From positions 1 to 64,000 of the forward strand of contig NZ_JAENHP010000012.1 of NCBI RefSeq assembly GCF_016834655.1: a stretch of DNA of 64,000 bases, written 5' to 3'. This DNA is from Paractinoplanes ovalisporus (GTDB lineage: Bacteria; Actinomycetota; Actinomycetes; Mycobacteriales; Micromonosporaceae). Positions 33,318-41,897 of this stretch are shown in pieces. Every line of letters begins with the position of its first letter. Within the stretch, counting starts at the first letter, position 1. The notes below the pieces were generated by a model that searched no databases, was not told where the DNA came from, and was given only the letters and a program-made list of their open reading frames with translations. A program made the translations under genes and the position numbers.

Positions 33318-34505
33318 GTGACGACCGACGACCGGCCCGCTCCTCTGATCAGGCCACCGCGACTCCGTACGGAACCCGAACGTGGCGCCTCGCGGCTGGA
33401 GCTCTTCTTCGACCTCGCGTATGTGCTGGTCATCGATCAGCTGGCGCAGTCGTTCACGGGCAATCTCAGCCCGGGCGGGGCCGGCGTCTTCGCGGCCCTG
33501 CTCATCGTCACGTGGTGGTCGTGGGTCACCACCACCCTGTACGCCAACCGGTTCGACACCAACGACGTCGTCTATCGGCTCGCCAAGCTGGCGGCGGCCG
33601 GCGCCGTGATCGGGATGGCCGCCTCGGCCCAGGCCGCCACCGGCAGTGAGAGCACCCAGTTCGCGCTCTGCTACCTCGCCACACGCGTCATCCTGCTTCT
33701 GCTCTACGCGCGGGCGTGGCGGCACGTGCCCGACGCCCGGCACACGATCGCCGTCTACATCGCCGGGGCCGGGGCCGCCACCCTGCTCTGGGCGGCGTCG
33801 CTACCGCTCGACGGCATGCCGCGCTACCTGCTGTGGGGCGCCGGAATCCTGGTCGAGGCGGTCGCGCCGCTCGTCGCCACGCGGCTCGGCGACAACGTGC
33901 CGCTGCACCTCGACCATCTGCCGGAACGGTTCGCGCTGTTCGTGATCCTGGTGCTGGGCGAGTCGGTGCGGTCGGTCGCGGTCGGCGTGCACGAGCAGCA
34001 CTGGGTGGCCTCGTCGGTGATCTCGGCCCTGGTCGCCTTCGCGGCGGTCGCGGGGCTGTGGTGGATCTACTTCGACCTCGGCGGGGCGGCCGGCAAACGG
34101 GAGCTGGTCGAGGACGGCGAGGACCAGGAGAACGGCGTCGCCGACGCGTACATCTACGGGCATCTGCCGCTGATCGTCGGCCTGGCCATCGCCGCCGTGG
34201 GCATCGAGCAGTTCATCGTGCACCCGGCGGGCGCGCTCGACGATTCCGGACGCTGGGCGTTGCACGGCGGGGTGGCGCTGTTCCTGGCCGGGCTGGCCGT
34301 GGTCATGTGGGGCACGTCCGGCGACTGGCACGCGGCCTGGCCGTGGCCCAGCGCAGTCATCCCGTTCGTGGCCGGGCTCGGCTTCGTCGAGTCGCTGGAG
34401 CCGATCCTGGCCGTCATCGCCGTCACCGTGCTGCTGGTCGCGACCGTCCTGGCCGGGATGTGGCAACAGCGGCACGGCGCGCTACGCCGTACCGCTGAAG
34501 CCTGA
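33318..34505 (+). CDS. LtrA-family membrane protein
   Basis: A 395-residue integral membrane protein of the low-temperature-requirement A family, with about ten helices. Family marks: SRLELFFDLAYVLVIDQLAQ near the N-terminus, VTWWSWVTTTLYANRFDTND, HLPERFALFVILVLGESV and YIYGHLPLIVGLAIAAVGIE. The function is unsettled (first linked to cold growth in Listeria). Start GTG 33318 is weakly supported. It converges on the aminotransferase with 10 bp between them. Confidence 0.88.
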   Translation: MTTDDRPAPLIRPPRLRTEPERGASRLELFFDLAYVLVIDQLAQSFTGNLSPGGAGVFAALLIVTWWSWVTTTLYANRFDTNDVVYRLAKLAAAGAVIGMAASAQAATGSESTQFALCYLATRVILLLLYARAWRHVPDARHTIAVYIAGAGAATLLWAASLPLDGMPRYLLWGAGILVEAVAPLVATRLGDNVPLHLDHLPERFALFVILVLGESVRSVAVGVHEQHWVASSVISALVAFAAVAGLWWIYFDLGGAAGKRELVEDGEDQENGVADAYIYGHLPLIVGLAIAAVGIEQFIVHPAGALDDSGRWALHGGVALFLAGLAVVMWGTSGDWHAAWPWPSAVIPFVAGLGFVESLEPILAVIAVTVLLVATVLAGMWQQRHGALRRTAEA

Positions 34506-34515
34506 AAACCCGAAG

Positions 34516-35898
34516 TCAGAGCCGGTTGGAGGCCTCGGTCAGCACCGAACGCAGGATCTGCTCGATCTCGGCGAACTGGGCCTCGCCCGCGATCAGCGGC
34601 GGCGCGAGCTGGATGACCGGGTCACCGCGGTCGTCGGCGCGGCAGTAGAGCCCGGCCTCGAACAGCGCCGACGAGAGGAAACCGCGCAGCAGCCGCTCCG
34701 ACTCCTCCTCGTTGAACGTCTCCTTGGTGGCCTTGTCCTTCACCAGTTCCAGGCCGAAGAAGTAGCCGTCGCCGCGCACGTCGCCGACGATCGGCAGGTC
34801 GGACAGGCGGTCGAGGTAGGACCGGAACAGGTCGCTGTTGTCGCGCACGTGCCCGTTCAGGTTCTCGCGCTCCATGATGTCCAGGTTGGCCAGCGCGACC
34901 GCGGAGCCGACGGGGTGACCGCCGTACGTGATGCCGTGGGCGAACCAGTTGGTGCCCTCGAGGAACGGCTCGGCCAGCCGCTCCGACGCGATCATCGCCC
35001 CGAGCGGAACGTAACCGCTGGTCAGGCCCTTGGCGACGGTGATGATGTCGGGCGTGTAGCCGTACCGCTGACCACCGAAGTATTCGCCCAGCCGGCCGAA
35101 GCCGCTGATCACGTCGTCCGAGACCATGAGGACGTCGTACCGGTCGCAGATCTCGCGGACCCGCTGGAAGTATCCGGGCGGGGGCGGGAAGCAGCCGCCC
35201 GCGTTCTGCACCGGCTCGAGGAAGACCGCGGCAACCGTGTCGGGGCCCTCGAACTCGATGGCCTCGGCGATGCGGTCGGCCGCCCACACGCCGAACTCCT
35301 CGAGCGACATGTTCTCGTCGGGGCGGCGGTAGTAGTTGGTGTTGGGCACCCGGAACGTCGACGGCACCAGCGGTTCGAAGTCCTGCTTCAGGGCCGGGAT
35401 ACCGGTGATCGACAGTGCGCCCATCGAGGTGCCGTGGTAGGCGATGTTGCGCGACAGCACCTTGGTCTTGGTCGGTTTGCCGGTGCGCTTGAAGTAGGAG
35501 CGGGCCAGTTTCCAGGCCGACTCGACGGCCTCGGAGCCGCCGGTGGTGAAGAAGACCCGGTTCAGGTCGCCCGGGGTGAGGTCGGCCAGGCGGGCCGCCA
35601 GCTCGACGGCCTTGGGGTGGGCGTACGACCAGATCGGGAAGTACGCGAGCTCACCGGCCTGCTTGGCGGCGGCCTCGGCCAGCTCCTGGCGGCCGTGGCC
35701 GGTCTGCACGACGAACAGCGCGGACAGGCCGTCGAGGTAGCGCCGGCCCTTGGAGTCCCAGACGTAGCAGCCGTCGCCGCGCACGATCATCGGGACTTCG
35801 GCCTTCTGGTAGGACGACAGCCGGGTGAAGTGCATCCACAGGTGGTCGCGGGCGGCGCCGGACAGCTTTTCGTAGTCGGGTGACTGAAGGTCGCTCAA
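34516..35898 (-). CDS. Class-III aminotransferase, putrescine/omega-amine type
   Basis: A 460-residue PLP enzyme. Features: LDGLSALFVVQTGHGRQEL, FTTGGSEAVESAWKLAR (PLP phosphate region), the D-D-V-I motif for the ring nitrogen (LMVSDDVISGFGRLGE) and the Schiff-base lysine at about residue 290 in TVAKGLTSGYVPLGA. Close relatives use putrescine or other terminal amines with pyruvate, or act in polyamine use in Streptomyces. It is the second gene of an operon with gabT (18-bp gap), so it probably makes 4-aminobutanal for the aldehyde dehydrogenases. The precise amino acceptor is not known. Confidence 0.85.
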   Translation of the reverse strand: MSDLQSPDYEKLSGAARDHLWMHFTRLSSYQKAEVPMIVRGDGCYVWDSKGRRYLDGLSALFVVQTGHGRQELAEAAAKQAGELAYFPIWSYAHPKAVELAARLADLTPGDLNRVFFTTGGSEAVESAWKLARSYFKRTGKPTKTKVLSRNIAYHGTSMGALSITGIPALKQDFEPLVPSTFRVPNTNYYRRPDENMSLEEFGVWAADRIAEAIEFEGPDTVAAVFLEPVQNAGGCFPPPPGYFQRVREICDRYDVLMVSDDVISGFGRLGEYFGGQRYGYTPDIITVAKGLTSGYVPLGAMIASERLAEPFLEGTNWFAHGITYGGHPVGSAVALANLDIMERENLNGHVRDNSDLFRSYLDRLSDLPIVGDVRGDGYFFGLELVKDKATKETFNEEESERLLRGFLSSALFEAGLYCRADDRGDPVIQLAPPLIAGEAQFAEIEQILRSVLTEASNRL

Positions 35899-35916
35899 CG
35901 GGGGGCTCCTGATTTC

Positions 35917-37206
35917 TTAAACGGCGGAGAAGGCTTGTTCGAGCAAGGTGAGTCCGCGATCGAGCTCCTCGTCGGAGATGATCAGCGGCGGCAGCAGCCG
36001 GATCACGTTGCCGTAGGTGCCGCAGGTGAGCAGGAGCAGACCCAGCTCGTGCGCGGCCTTCGCGACCGCGGCGGTGGTTGCGGCATCCGGCGCCGGGCCG
36101 GCCGGGCCGTCCTCGCCGGGTATCACGACCTCGAGGGCCAGCATCGCGCCGCGGCCGCGCACCTCGGCGATCGAGGGGTGCTTGGCGGCCAGGGCCTCCA
36201 GCCGGGGCCGGGCGATCGACTCGATGCGGCGGGCGGCCGCGGCCAGGTCGAGCTCCCGCATCGTCTCGATCGAGGCGAGCGCGGCGGCGCAGGCGATCGG
36301 ATTTCCCCCGTACGTGCCCCCGAGCCCACCCGGGTGCACGGCGTCCATGATCTCGGCGCGGCCGGTCACCGCGGCCAGCGGCAGCCCACCGGCGATGCCC
36401 TTGGCCGTCGTGATCAGGTCGGGTTCGACACCTTCGTGCGACGACGCGAACCATTCCCCCGTACGGCAGAAGCCCGTCTGGATCTCGTCCGCGATGTAGA
36501 CCGCTCCGGCCGCCTTGCTCCAGGCCGCGATGGCCGGCAGGAACCCCTCGGCGGGAACGACGAAACCGCCCTCGCCCTGGATGGGTTCGATCAGCACGGC
36601 GGCCACGTTGCTCGCGCCCACCGTCTTCTCGATCTGCCCGATGGCGTACGCCGCCGCCTCCGCCCCGCCGCGGCCGTCGCGCAGCGGATAGGACATCGGG
36701 ACCCGGTAGATCTCGCCCGCGAACGGGCCGAAGCCCTGCTTGTAGGGCATCACCTTGGCGGTCAGGGCCATCGTCAGGTTGGTGCGGCCGTGGTAGGCGT
36801 GGTCGAACACGACGACCGCCTGCCGCCCGGTGGCGTGCCGCGCGATCTTGACCGCGTTCTCGACGGCCTCGGCGCCCGAGTTGAACAGCGCCGAGCGCTT
36901 CTCGAAGTCACCCGGAGTGAGCGCGGCCAGCTCCTCACAGACCGCCACGTACTGCTCGTACGGGGCGATCATGAAGCAGGTGTGGGTGAAGCGCTCGACC
37001 TGAGCCCGGACCGCCTCGACGACCCTGGGGGCGGCGTTGCCGACGTTCGTGACGGCGATGCCGGCGGCGAAGTCGATCCACTCGCGCCCGTCCACATCGG
37101 TCATCGTGCCGCCCGCGGCGCTGCTCACGTAGGACGGGATCATGCTGCTGACCCCGCGGGCGACGACCGCGGCCCGGCGCTTGTGCAACTCGGCCGACGT
37201 GGGCAT
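35917..37206 (-). CDS. gabT: 4-aminobutyrate aminotransferase
   Basis: A 429-residue class-III aminotransferase that converts GABA and 2-oxoglutarate to succinate semialdehyde and glutamate. Features: WIDFAAGIAVTNVGN, FNSGAEAVENAVKIAR, VFDHAYHGRTNLTMALTAKV, PIQGEGGFVVPAEGFL, ADEIQTGFCRTG and the PLP lysine at about residue 269 in TTAKGIAGGLPLAAVTG. All fit GabT. ATG 37206 has AAGGAG 8 nt upstream. The 28-bp shared element lies 34 nt upstream. It is first in an operon with the second aminotransferase and divergent from an aldehyde dehydrogenase that could take its product. Confidence 0.9.
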   Translation of the reverse strand: MPTSAELHKRRAAVVARGVSSMIPSYVSSAAGGTMTDVDGREWIDFAAGIAVTNVGNAAPRVVEAVRAQVERFTHTCFMIAPYEQYVAVCEELAALTPGDFEKRSALFNSGAEAVENAVKIARHATGRQAVVVFDHAYHGRTNLTMALTAKVMPYKQGFGPFAGEIYRVPMSYPLRDGRGGAEAAAYAIGQIEKTVGASNVAAVLIEPIQGEGGFVVPAEGFLPAIAAWSKAAGAVYIADEIQTGFCRTGEWFASSHEGVEPDLITTAKGIAGGLPLAAVTGRAEIMDAVHPGGLGGTYGGNPIACAAALASIETMRELDLAAAARRIESIARPRLEALAAKHPSIAEVRGRGAMLALEVVIPGEDGPAGPAPDAATTAAVAKAAHELGLLLLTCGTYGNVIRLLPPLIISDEELDRGLTLLEQAFSAV

Positions 37207-37239
37207 GACTCAACTCCTTCAGGCTTCAGGCCCCGATCA

Positions 37240-37267
37240 TTTCACTGATTCCGTCGCATGCAAGAGG
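37240..37267 (-). promoter_or_regulatory. Shared 28-bp regulatory element, copy 2
   Basis: Contains CACTGATTCCGTCGC and CAAGAGG on the plus strand, as at 24314-24341 (24 of 28 bases). It lies 34 nt upstream of gabT and 45 nt upstream of the divergent aldehyde dehydrogenase, so one site could serve both. On the minus strand TTGCAT could be a -35. Confidence 0.7.
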
Positions 37268-37312
37268 CCCGACAACTATTTCCGCGTTACATCTGCGGGT
37301 ACGCTCCGGGCC

Positions 37313-38737
37313 GTGATCCCCTTCTTCGTCGCCGGGAAGCCGGCCACCAGCGCCGACCTGCTCACCGTCCGTCACCCGTACGACACGCAGGTGGTCGGAG
37401 AGACCTCCCACGCCACCGAGGAGCAGGTCGAGGAGGCGGTCGCCGCCGCGGTCTCGGCCACCGGCGCCGCCGCGGCCCTGACCGCCGCCGAGCGGGCCGG
37501 CGCCCTCGACGAGATCAGCCGCCAGATCGGCCGTCGCGCCGGCGAGTTCGCCGCCCTGATCACCGCCGAGAACGGCAAACCGGTCAAGTGGGCCCGGGCC
37601 GAGGTCGCGCGGGCCGTGTCGACGTTCCGCTGGGCGGCCGAGGAGGCCCGCCGTTTATCCGGCGAGTTGCAGCGGCTGGACACCGACCCCGCCGCGGCCG
37701 GTCGGATCGCCCTCGTACGGCGGGTGCCGCGGGGGCCCGTACTGGGAATCGCGCCTTTCAACTTCCCGCTCAACCTGGTCGCCCACAAGGTCGCGCCCGC
37801 GCTCGCCGTCGGTGCCCCGATCATCGTCAAGCCGGCGCCCGCCACTCCCCTGACGGCGCTGCTGCTGGGCGAGATCATGGCGGACCTCGACCTCCCGTAC
37901 GGGATGTTCTCGGTCCTGCCCGTCCCCAACGAGCGCATGGCCACCCTGGTCGCCGACCCGCGCCTGCCGGTGGTGTCGTTCACCGGCAGCGGCCCGGTCG
38001 GCGCGCTGATCCAGGACGCGGTGCCCCGCAAGCACGTCACGCTGGAGCTCGGCGGCAACGCGGCTGCCCTGGTCTGCGAGGACTGGCCCGACCTGGCCAC
38101 CGCCGCCCAGCGCGTCGCCACGTTCGGCAACTACCAGGCCGGGCAGAGCTGCATCGCGGTCCAGCGCGTGCTGGTGCACCGTTCCCGCCTCGACGAGTTC
38201 ACTCCCCTGCTGCTCGAAGCGGTGGCCGCCCTTCGCACCGGCGACCCCCGCGACGAGGCGACCGACGTCGGCCCGGTGATCGACACCCGCGCCGCCGAGC
38301 GCATCGTGCAGTGGATCGACGAGGCCGTGGCGGCCGGCGCCCGCGTCTTGACCGGCGGCACCCGCGAAGGCACGACGGTCGCCCCCACGGTGCTCACCGA
38401 CGTGCCGTCATCGGCCCGCGTGAACGCCGACGAGGTCTTCGGCCCGGTGCTGGTGCTGACCCCGGTCGACTCGGACGAGGCCGGGCTGGCCGCCATCAAC
38501 GACTCAGCCTTCGGCTTGCAGGCGGGCATCTTCACCCGGCGGCTCGACCTGGCCTTCGAGGCGTCCCGCCGGTTGCGGGTGGGCGGCGTGATCATCGGCG
38601 ACGTCCCCAGTTTCCGGGCCGACCAGATGCCTTACGGCGGCGTGAAGGCCAGTGGTTCCGGCCGCGAGGGCGTGGCCAGCGCTATGGACGACTACACCGA
38701 GCCCCGCGTCATGGTCCTCACTGGCGTCCCCCTCTGA
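37313..38737 (+). CDS. Aldehyde dehydrogenase, probable succinate-semialdehyde dehydrogenase
   Basis: A 474-residue NAD(P)-dependent dehydrogenase. Features: PFNFPLNLVAHKVAPALAVG, VKPAPATPLTALLLGE, TGSGPVGALI, the base motif LELGGNAA and catalytic Cys280 in AGQSCIAVQR. It resembles the ALDH21/lactaldehyde-like branch rather than classical E. coli GabD, so the substrate is inferred mainly from its place opposite gabT. GTG 37313 has no clear ribosome site and the mRNA may be leaderless; a longer frame to 37142 overlaps gabT and is rejected. Its stop abuts the vapC stop with no gap. Confidence 0.85.
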   Translation: MIPFFVAGKPATSADLLTVRHPYDTQVVGETSHATEEQVEEAVAAAVSATGAAAALTAAERAGALDEISRQIGRRAGEFAALITAENGKPVKWARAEVARAVSTFRWAAEEARRLSGELQRLDTDPAAAGRIALVRRVPRGPVLGIAPFNFPLNLVAHKVAPALAVGAPIIVKPAPATPLTALLLGEIMADLDLPYGMFSVLPVPNERMATLVADPRLPVVSFTGSGPVGALIQDAVPRKHVTLELGGNAAALVCEDWPDLATAAQRVATFGNYQAGQSCIAVQRVLVHRSRLDEFTPLLLEAVAALRTGDPRDEATDVGPVIDTRAAERIVQWIDEAVAAGARVLTGGTREGTTVAPTVLTDVPSSARVNADEVFGPVLVLTPVDSDEAGLAAINDSAFGLQAGIFTRRLDLAFEASRRLRVGGVIIGDVPSFRADQMPYGGVKASGSGREGVASAMDDYTEPRVMVLTGVPL

Positions 38738-39115
38738 TCACATCGCCAGCAGGTCGACGTCGTAGAGACGCATCGCTGCGTCGCGGGAGACCAGGGTCAG
38801 CCTCTCGGTCGAAGCCTGAGCGATGAGCATCCGGTCGAACGGATCGCGATGGTGCGGCGGAAGCCGTCCCGCCGCGATCGCATGTCCGTGAGTAACCGGC
38901 AACGGCTGGAAACCGATGTCGCGGATACGCTCGGCGAGATCAACCGGTCCGCTCAGTTTGCCGGTCGACTGCTTGATGGTGATCTCCCACAGGCTGATCG
39001 GAGAAAGAAACACGTCTGGATCATGGCGCAGTCGGTCGAGAAAGGCGCTGTCCAGCGTCGCGTTACCGGTAGCGGCCCACAGTGCGATGTGAGTATCCAG
39101 CAGAATGCCCATCAT
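38738..39115 (-). CDS. vapC: PIN-domain toxin, VapC type
   Basis: A 125-residue PIN-domain RNase. The acidic residues of the active site are visible: Asp in MGILLDTHIALW, Glu in SLWEITIK, and Asp pairs in PPHHRDPFDRMLIAQA and TLVSRDAAM. It is the toxin of a VapBC module and would cut RNA when released from its antitoxin. Its ATG at 39115 overlaps the vapB stop (TGATG), giving coupled translation. GTG 39118 and ATG 39112 are alternatives. Confidence 0.88.
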   Translation of the reverse strand: MMGILLDTHIALWAATGNATLDSAFLDRLRHDPDVFLSPISLWEITIKQSTGKLSGPVDLAERIRDIGFQPLPVTHGHAIAAGRLPPHHRDPFDRMLIAQASTERLTLVSRDAAMRLYDVDLLAM

Positions 39116-39366
39116 CACTCGGGCTCGAAGTCGGCGGCGATCTGAGCATTGGTCTGAGGGGAGTCCCAGTCGCCCGAGAGATCGACCTGACCGGCCAGCG
39201 ACCCGATTCCGGTTCGGTTGACTCGCCGTACCAGCGGCACCACCTTGGCCACCGGCACGCCGGCGCGGTCGATGATGATCTCTTCACCGCTCTCTACGCG
39301 CTCGATGATGCGTGAGAGGTGGGTCTTTGCCTCATGCATGTTGAAATGCTGCGGCTCGCTCGACAT
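39115..39366 (-). CDS. vapB: Antitoxin, Phd/YefM-VapB type
   Basis: An 83-residue antitoxin with a Phd/YefM-like DNA-binding N-terminus (FNMHEAKTHLSRIIERVESG, then EEIIIDRAGVPVAKVVPL) and a C-terminal acidic tail (DLSGDWDSPQTNAQIAADFE) that should bind the toxin. ATG 39366 is preceded by GGAGG at 7 nt. It is the first gene of the pair and probably represses it through the palindrome at 39382-39391. Confidence 0.87.
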   Translation of the reverse strand: MSSEPQHFNMHEAKTHLSRIIERVESGEEIIIDRAGVPVAKVVPLVRRVNRTGIGSLAGQVDLSGDWDSPQTNAQIAADFEPE

Positions 39367-39381
39367 GACATCACCTCCGCG

Positions 39382-39391
39382 GTTAGCTAAC
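39382..39391. promoter_or_regulatory. Palindromic operator of vapBC
   Basis: GTTAGCTAAC is a perfect 10-bp palindrome 16 nt upstream of the vapB ATG, just before the ribosome site. The spot and symmetry suit autorepression by the VapBC complex. Confidence 0.5.
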
Positions 39392-39520
39392 AGCTTAGTC
39401 CGACCTCGGACGCCGTCGCCAACTACTTCGCCGGCTCTCACGACCCACCCCTTCCCTGGACCTCACGACCGCCGAAGTGTGCCGGAAAGTTCGGATCTTG
39501 GGGATGCTGGCTCACGGAGT

Positions 39521-39653
39521 TGTGGATAACGCATGTAGAGCTGACCTACCGCATTGCCCGCCCTGCCAGGGGGACCCCCACCCTAAGTCCCAGCCTGGCA
39601 GAAAGGGCCGATCTTCGCGGGCACCCCTGTGGACAACGCGGGAGTGTGGATAA
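39521..39653 (+). other. Cluster of three DnaA-box sequences
   Basis: TGTGGATAA at 39521-39529, TGTGGACAA at 39628-39636 and TGTGGATAA at 39645-39653, all in the same orientation. These are the reverse complements of TTATCCACA and of the actinobacterial form TTGTCCACA. They lie in the roughly 300-bp spacer between vapB and the FAD oxidase. No AT-rich unwinding region or replication gene is nearby, so this is not oriC by context. Confidence 0.65.
39563..39601. terminator. Hairpin, probable terminator of the pot operon
   Basis: CTGCCAGG (39563-39570) pairs with CCTGGCAG (39594-39601), extended after small bulges by GGGAC (39571-39575) with GTCCC (39587-39591). It lies 65 nt beyond the stop of the FAD oxidase at the end of the operon and between two of the DnaA-box sequences. 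The rest of the 39392-39665 spacer shows nothing recognisable. Confidence 0.65.
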
Positions 39654-39665
39654 CGCCCGAGTCTG

Positions 39666-41036
39666 TCAGGAGTCGAAGCCCAGGCCCACCTTGTCGAGCG
39701 TGCGCAGCCACAGGTTGCGGCGCCCCGCGTTGCGGTCGGCCTGGGCAATCGACCAGCGCGTCAACTGGATCACGCCCGAGCGCACCGGCTCCGGCGGGAA
39801 CGGCACCGGCTTGCTGCGCACCATCTTCAGCGACGTGCGTTCGGTCGGGACGCCGCCGAGCAGGTCGAGCATCACGTTGGCGCCGAAACGGGTCGCGCCC
39901 ACGCCCAGGCCGGTGTAGCCGACCGCGTACGCCACCCGGCCTCCGTGCGCGGTGCCGAAGAAGCTGCTGAAACGGCTGCAGGTGTCGATCACGCCGCCCC
40001 ACTTGTGGGTGAAGCGCAGGCCCTCCAGCTGCGGGAAGGTCTGGAAGAAGTGGTCCGCCAGCAGCTCGAACGTGGCCTCGCGCTGGTCCTGGGCGGGGTC
40101 GATGCGGCCGCCGTTGTAGTAGACCGCGTCATAGCCGCCCCACAGGATGCGGTTGTCGGCGGTCAAGCGGTAGTAGTGGAACTGGTTGGCCGAGTCGCCG
40201 ATGCCCTGCCGGTTACGCCAGCCGAGCGACGCCAGCTGGGCGTCCGACAGCGGCTCGGTCATCAGCACGTAGTCGTAGACCGGCACCACGAAGTGGCTCA
40301 ACCGGCGCAGCAACCGGCCGTGGGCGCCGGTGGCCAGCGCCACCTGAGCCGCGTCGAGGCGTCCCCGCCAGGTGTGCAGGCGCATGCCGGCGCCGTGCGG
40401 TTCGAGACGTTCCACCGGGGACTGCTCGTAGAAGCGCACGCCCAGCGACAGGCACGCCGAACGCAGACCCCAGACCAGACGCGCCGGGTCGATCATGGCG
40501 CAGCCGTCACGGTCCCAGACCCCACCGACGTACGTGGGTGAGTCGACCTCGGCCCGCACCTGCTCGCGATCCAGCAGTTCCTCACCGGGGCGCAGTTCCG
40601 CGCGCATCGCGGCCAGTTGCCAGGGCGAGGTGGCAACGCTCAGTTCCCCCGTACGGGAAAAATCGCAGTCGATGCCGTAGCGCGCGACGGTGGCCGCGAT
40701 CTCGTCGAGGTTCGCCCGGCCCATCGCCTCGAGCCGGTCGATCTCGCCCGGGAAGCGGCCGGCGCCGTTGGCGTAGCCGTGGGTCAGCGACGCGGCGCAG
40801 AACCCGCCGTTGCGACCCGATGCCGCCCAGCCCGCGGTCCCGGCCTCGATCACCACCACGTCGCGGCCGGGGTCGCGTTCCTTGGCCATCAGGGCCGTCC
40901 ACAGACCGCTGTATCCGGCCCCGACCACCGCCAGATCGGTGGTGTCGAGCCCGTCGAGCGGGGCGGCGGGGGCCGGAGCCCCCGCCTGGGCGAGCCAGTA
41001 CGGCTCGGTGAGCGCGTCCTTCAACGAAGAAGGCAC
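39666..41036 (-). CDS. FAD-dependent amine oxidoreductase (PuuB/DAO-like), second copy
   Basis: A 456-residue flavoenzyme of the same family as the one at 18303-19565. It has the Rossmann motif LAVVGAGYSGLWTALMAKER, the SGRNGGFCAASL segment, GYTGLGVGATRFGANVMLDL near the end, and ends in a helical tail of 60 residues. It would oxidise an amine (polyamine or gamma-glutamyl-polyamine) with oxygen. Start GTG 41036, 7 nt after the permease stop, so it is the last gene of the pot operon. That placement supports polyamine as substrate. Confidence 0.85.
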   Translation of the reverse strand: MPSSLKDALTEPYWLAQAGAPAPAAPLDGLDTTDLAVVGAGYSGLWTALMAKERDPGRDVVVIEAGTAGWAASGRNGGFCAASLTHGYANGAGRFPGEIDRLEAMGRANLDEIAATVARYGIDCDFSRTGELSVATSPWQLAAMRAELRPGEELLDREQVRAEVDSPTYVGGVWDRDGCAMIDPARLVWGLRSACLSLGVRFYEQSPVERLEPHGAGMRLHTWRGRLDAAQVALATGAHGRLLRRLSHFVVPVYDYVLMTEPLSDAQLASLGWRNRQGIGDSANQFHYYRLTADNRILWGGYDAVYYNGGRIDPAQDQREATFELLADHFFQTFPQLEGLRFTHKWGGVIDTCSRFSSFFGTAHGGRVAYAVGYTGLGVGATRFGANVMLDLLGGVPTERTSLKMVRSKPVPFPPEPVRSGVIQLTRWSIAQADRNAGRRNLWLRTLDKVGLGFDS

Positions 41037-41042
41037 GAGTTA

Positions 41043-41897
41043 TCAGTCCCGCTTACTCTTGCTCGACGACCGGATGTTGGCGACCAGCGCGAAGAACACG
41101 CCGACCGCGAAGATGAGCGTGCCCATGACGTTGACCTGCGGCGGGATGCCGACGCGGGTGGCGCCCCAGATCCACAGCGGGAACGTCTTGGTGGTGCCCG
41201 CCGTGAAGGCGGTGACGATGAAGTCGTCGATGGACAGCGCGAACGCCAGCAGCACGCCGCTGAAGATCGCGGGCAGGATGATCGGGAAGGTGACCTTCCA
41301 GAACGTGGTCCACGGGCCGGCGCCCAGGTCGGCCGCGGCCTCCTCGATCGAGCGGTCCAGGGTCATCACCCGGGCCCGCACGACGACGGCCACGAACGAG
41401 ATCGAGAACATCACGTGCGCGATCGTGATCGTCACCGGGCCCAGGCCGGCGCCGGCCGACACGAACAGGCTGAGCAGCGACGCCCCCATGATCAGTTCGG
41501 GCGAGGACATCGTCGCGAACATGATCAGGTTGAGCGAGCCGGAACCGCGGAAACGGTAGCGGCCCAGGGCGTAGCCGATGCCCGTGCCCAGCGCGCCCGA
41601 GAGCAGGCTGGCCACGATCGCGATGACGATCGACGTGATCAGGGCGTTGGTCAGGTCGGGGTATTCGAACAGGCGGCCGTACCACTTGAACGTGAACCCG
41701 ACCCAGGTCTGGTTGTAGCGGCCCGGGGTGTCGTTGAACCCGAACGCGATCATCACGACGATCGGCAGGACGAGCCAGGCGATGATCAGCCAGGTCCACG
41801 TGTGGAGCAGGCCGGGCCCGGTGATGCGCCGCCTGGGCTTGATCTTCGCGGCCTGCTCGACCGTCTCCGGCGAGGGCCGTTGCATGGTTGTCGTCAT
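41043..41897 (-). CDS. potC: Polyamine ABC transporter permease, PotC type
   Basis: A 284-residue permease with six membrane helices, an N-terminal cytoplasmic tail with KPRRR, and the EAA loop EEAAADLGAGPWTTFWKVTFP. It is the PotC-like half of a spermidine/putrescine importer. ATG 41897 overlaps the potB stop (ATGA). A longer frame exists upstream but belongs to the reading frame of potB's shadow. Segments such as LSIDDFIVTAFTAG are typical of PotC. Confidence 0.9.
   Translation of the reverse strand: MTTTMQRPSPETVEQAAKIKPRRRITGPGLLHTWTWLIIAWLVLPIVVMIAFGFNDTPGRYNQTWVGFTFKWYGRLFEYPDLTNALITSIVIAIVASLLSGALGTGIGYALGRYRFRGSGSLNLIMFATMSSPELIMGASLLSLFVSAGAGLGPVTITIAHVMFSISFVAVVVRARVMTLDRSIEEAAADLGAGPWTTFWKVTFPIILPAIFSGVLLAFALSIDDFIVTAFTAGTTKTFPLWIWGATRVGIPPQVNVMGTLIFAVGVFFALVANIRSSSKSKRD

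Noticed and set aside
39521..39653. Replication origin at the DnaA-box cluster
   Set aside because: Only three boxes, no dnaA/dnaN/parAB genes and no AT-rich region nearby; oriC in actinomycetes has many more boxes beside dnaA.
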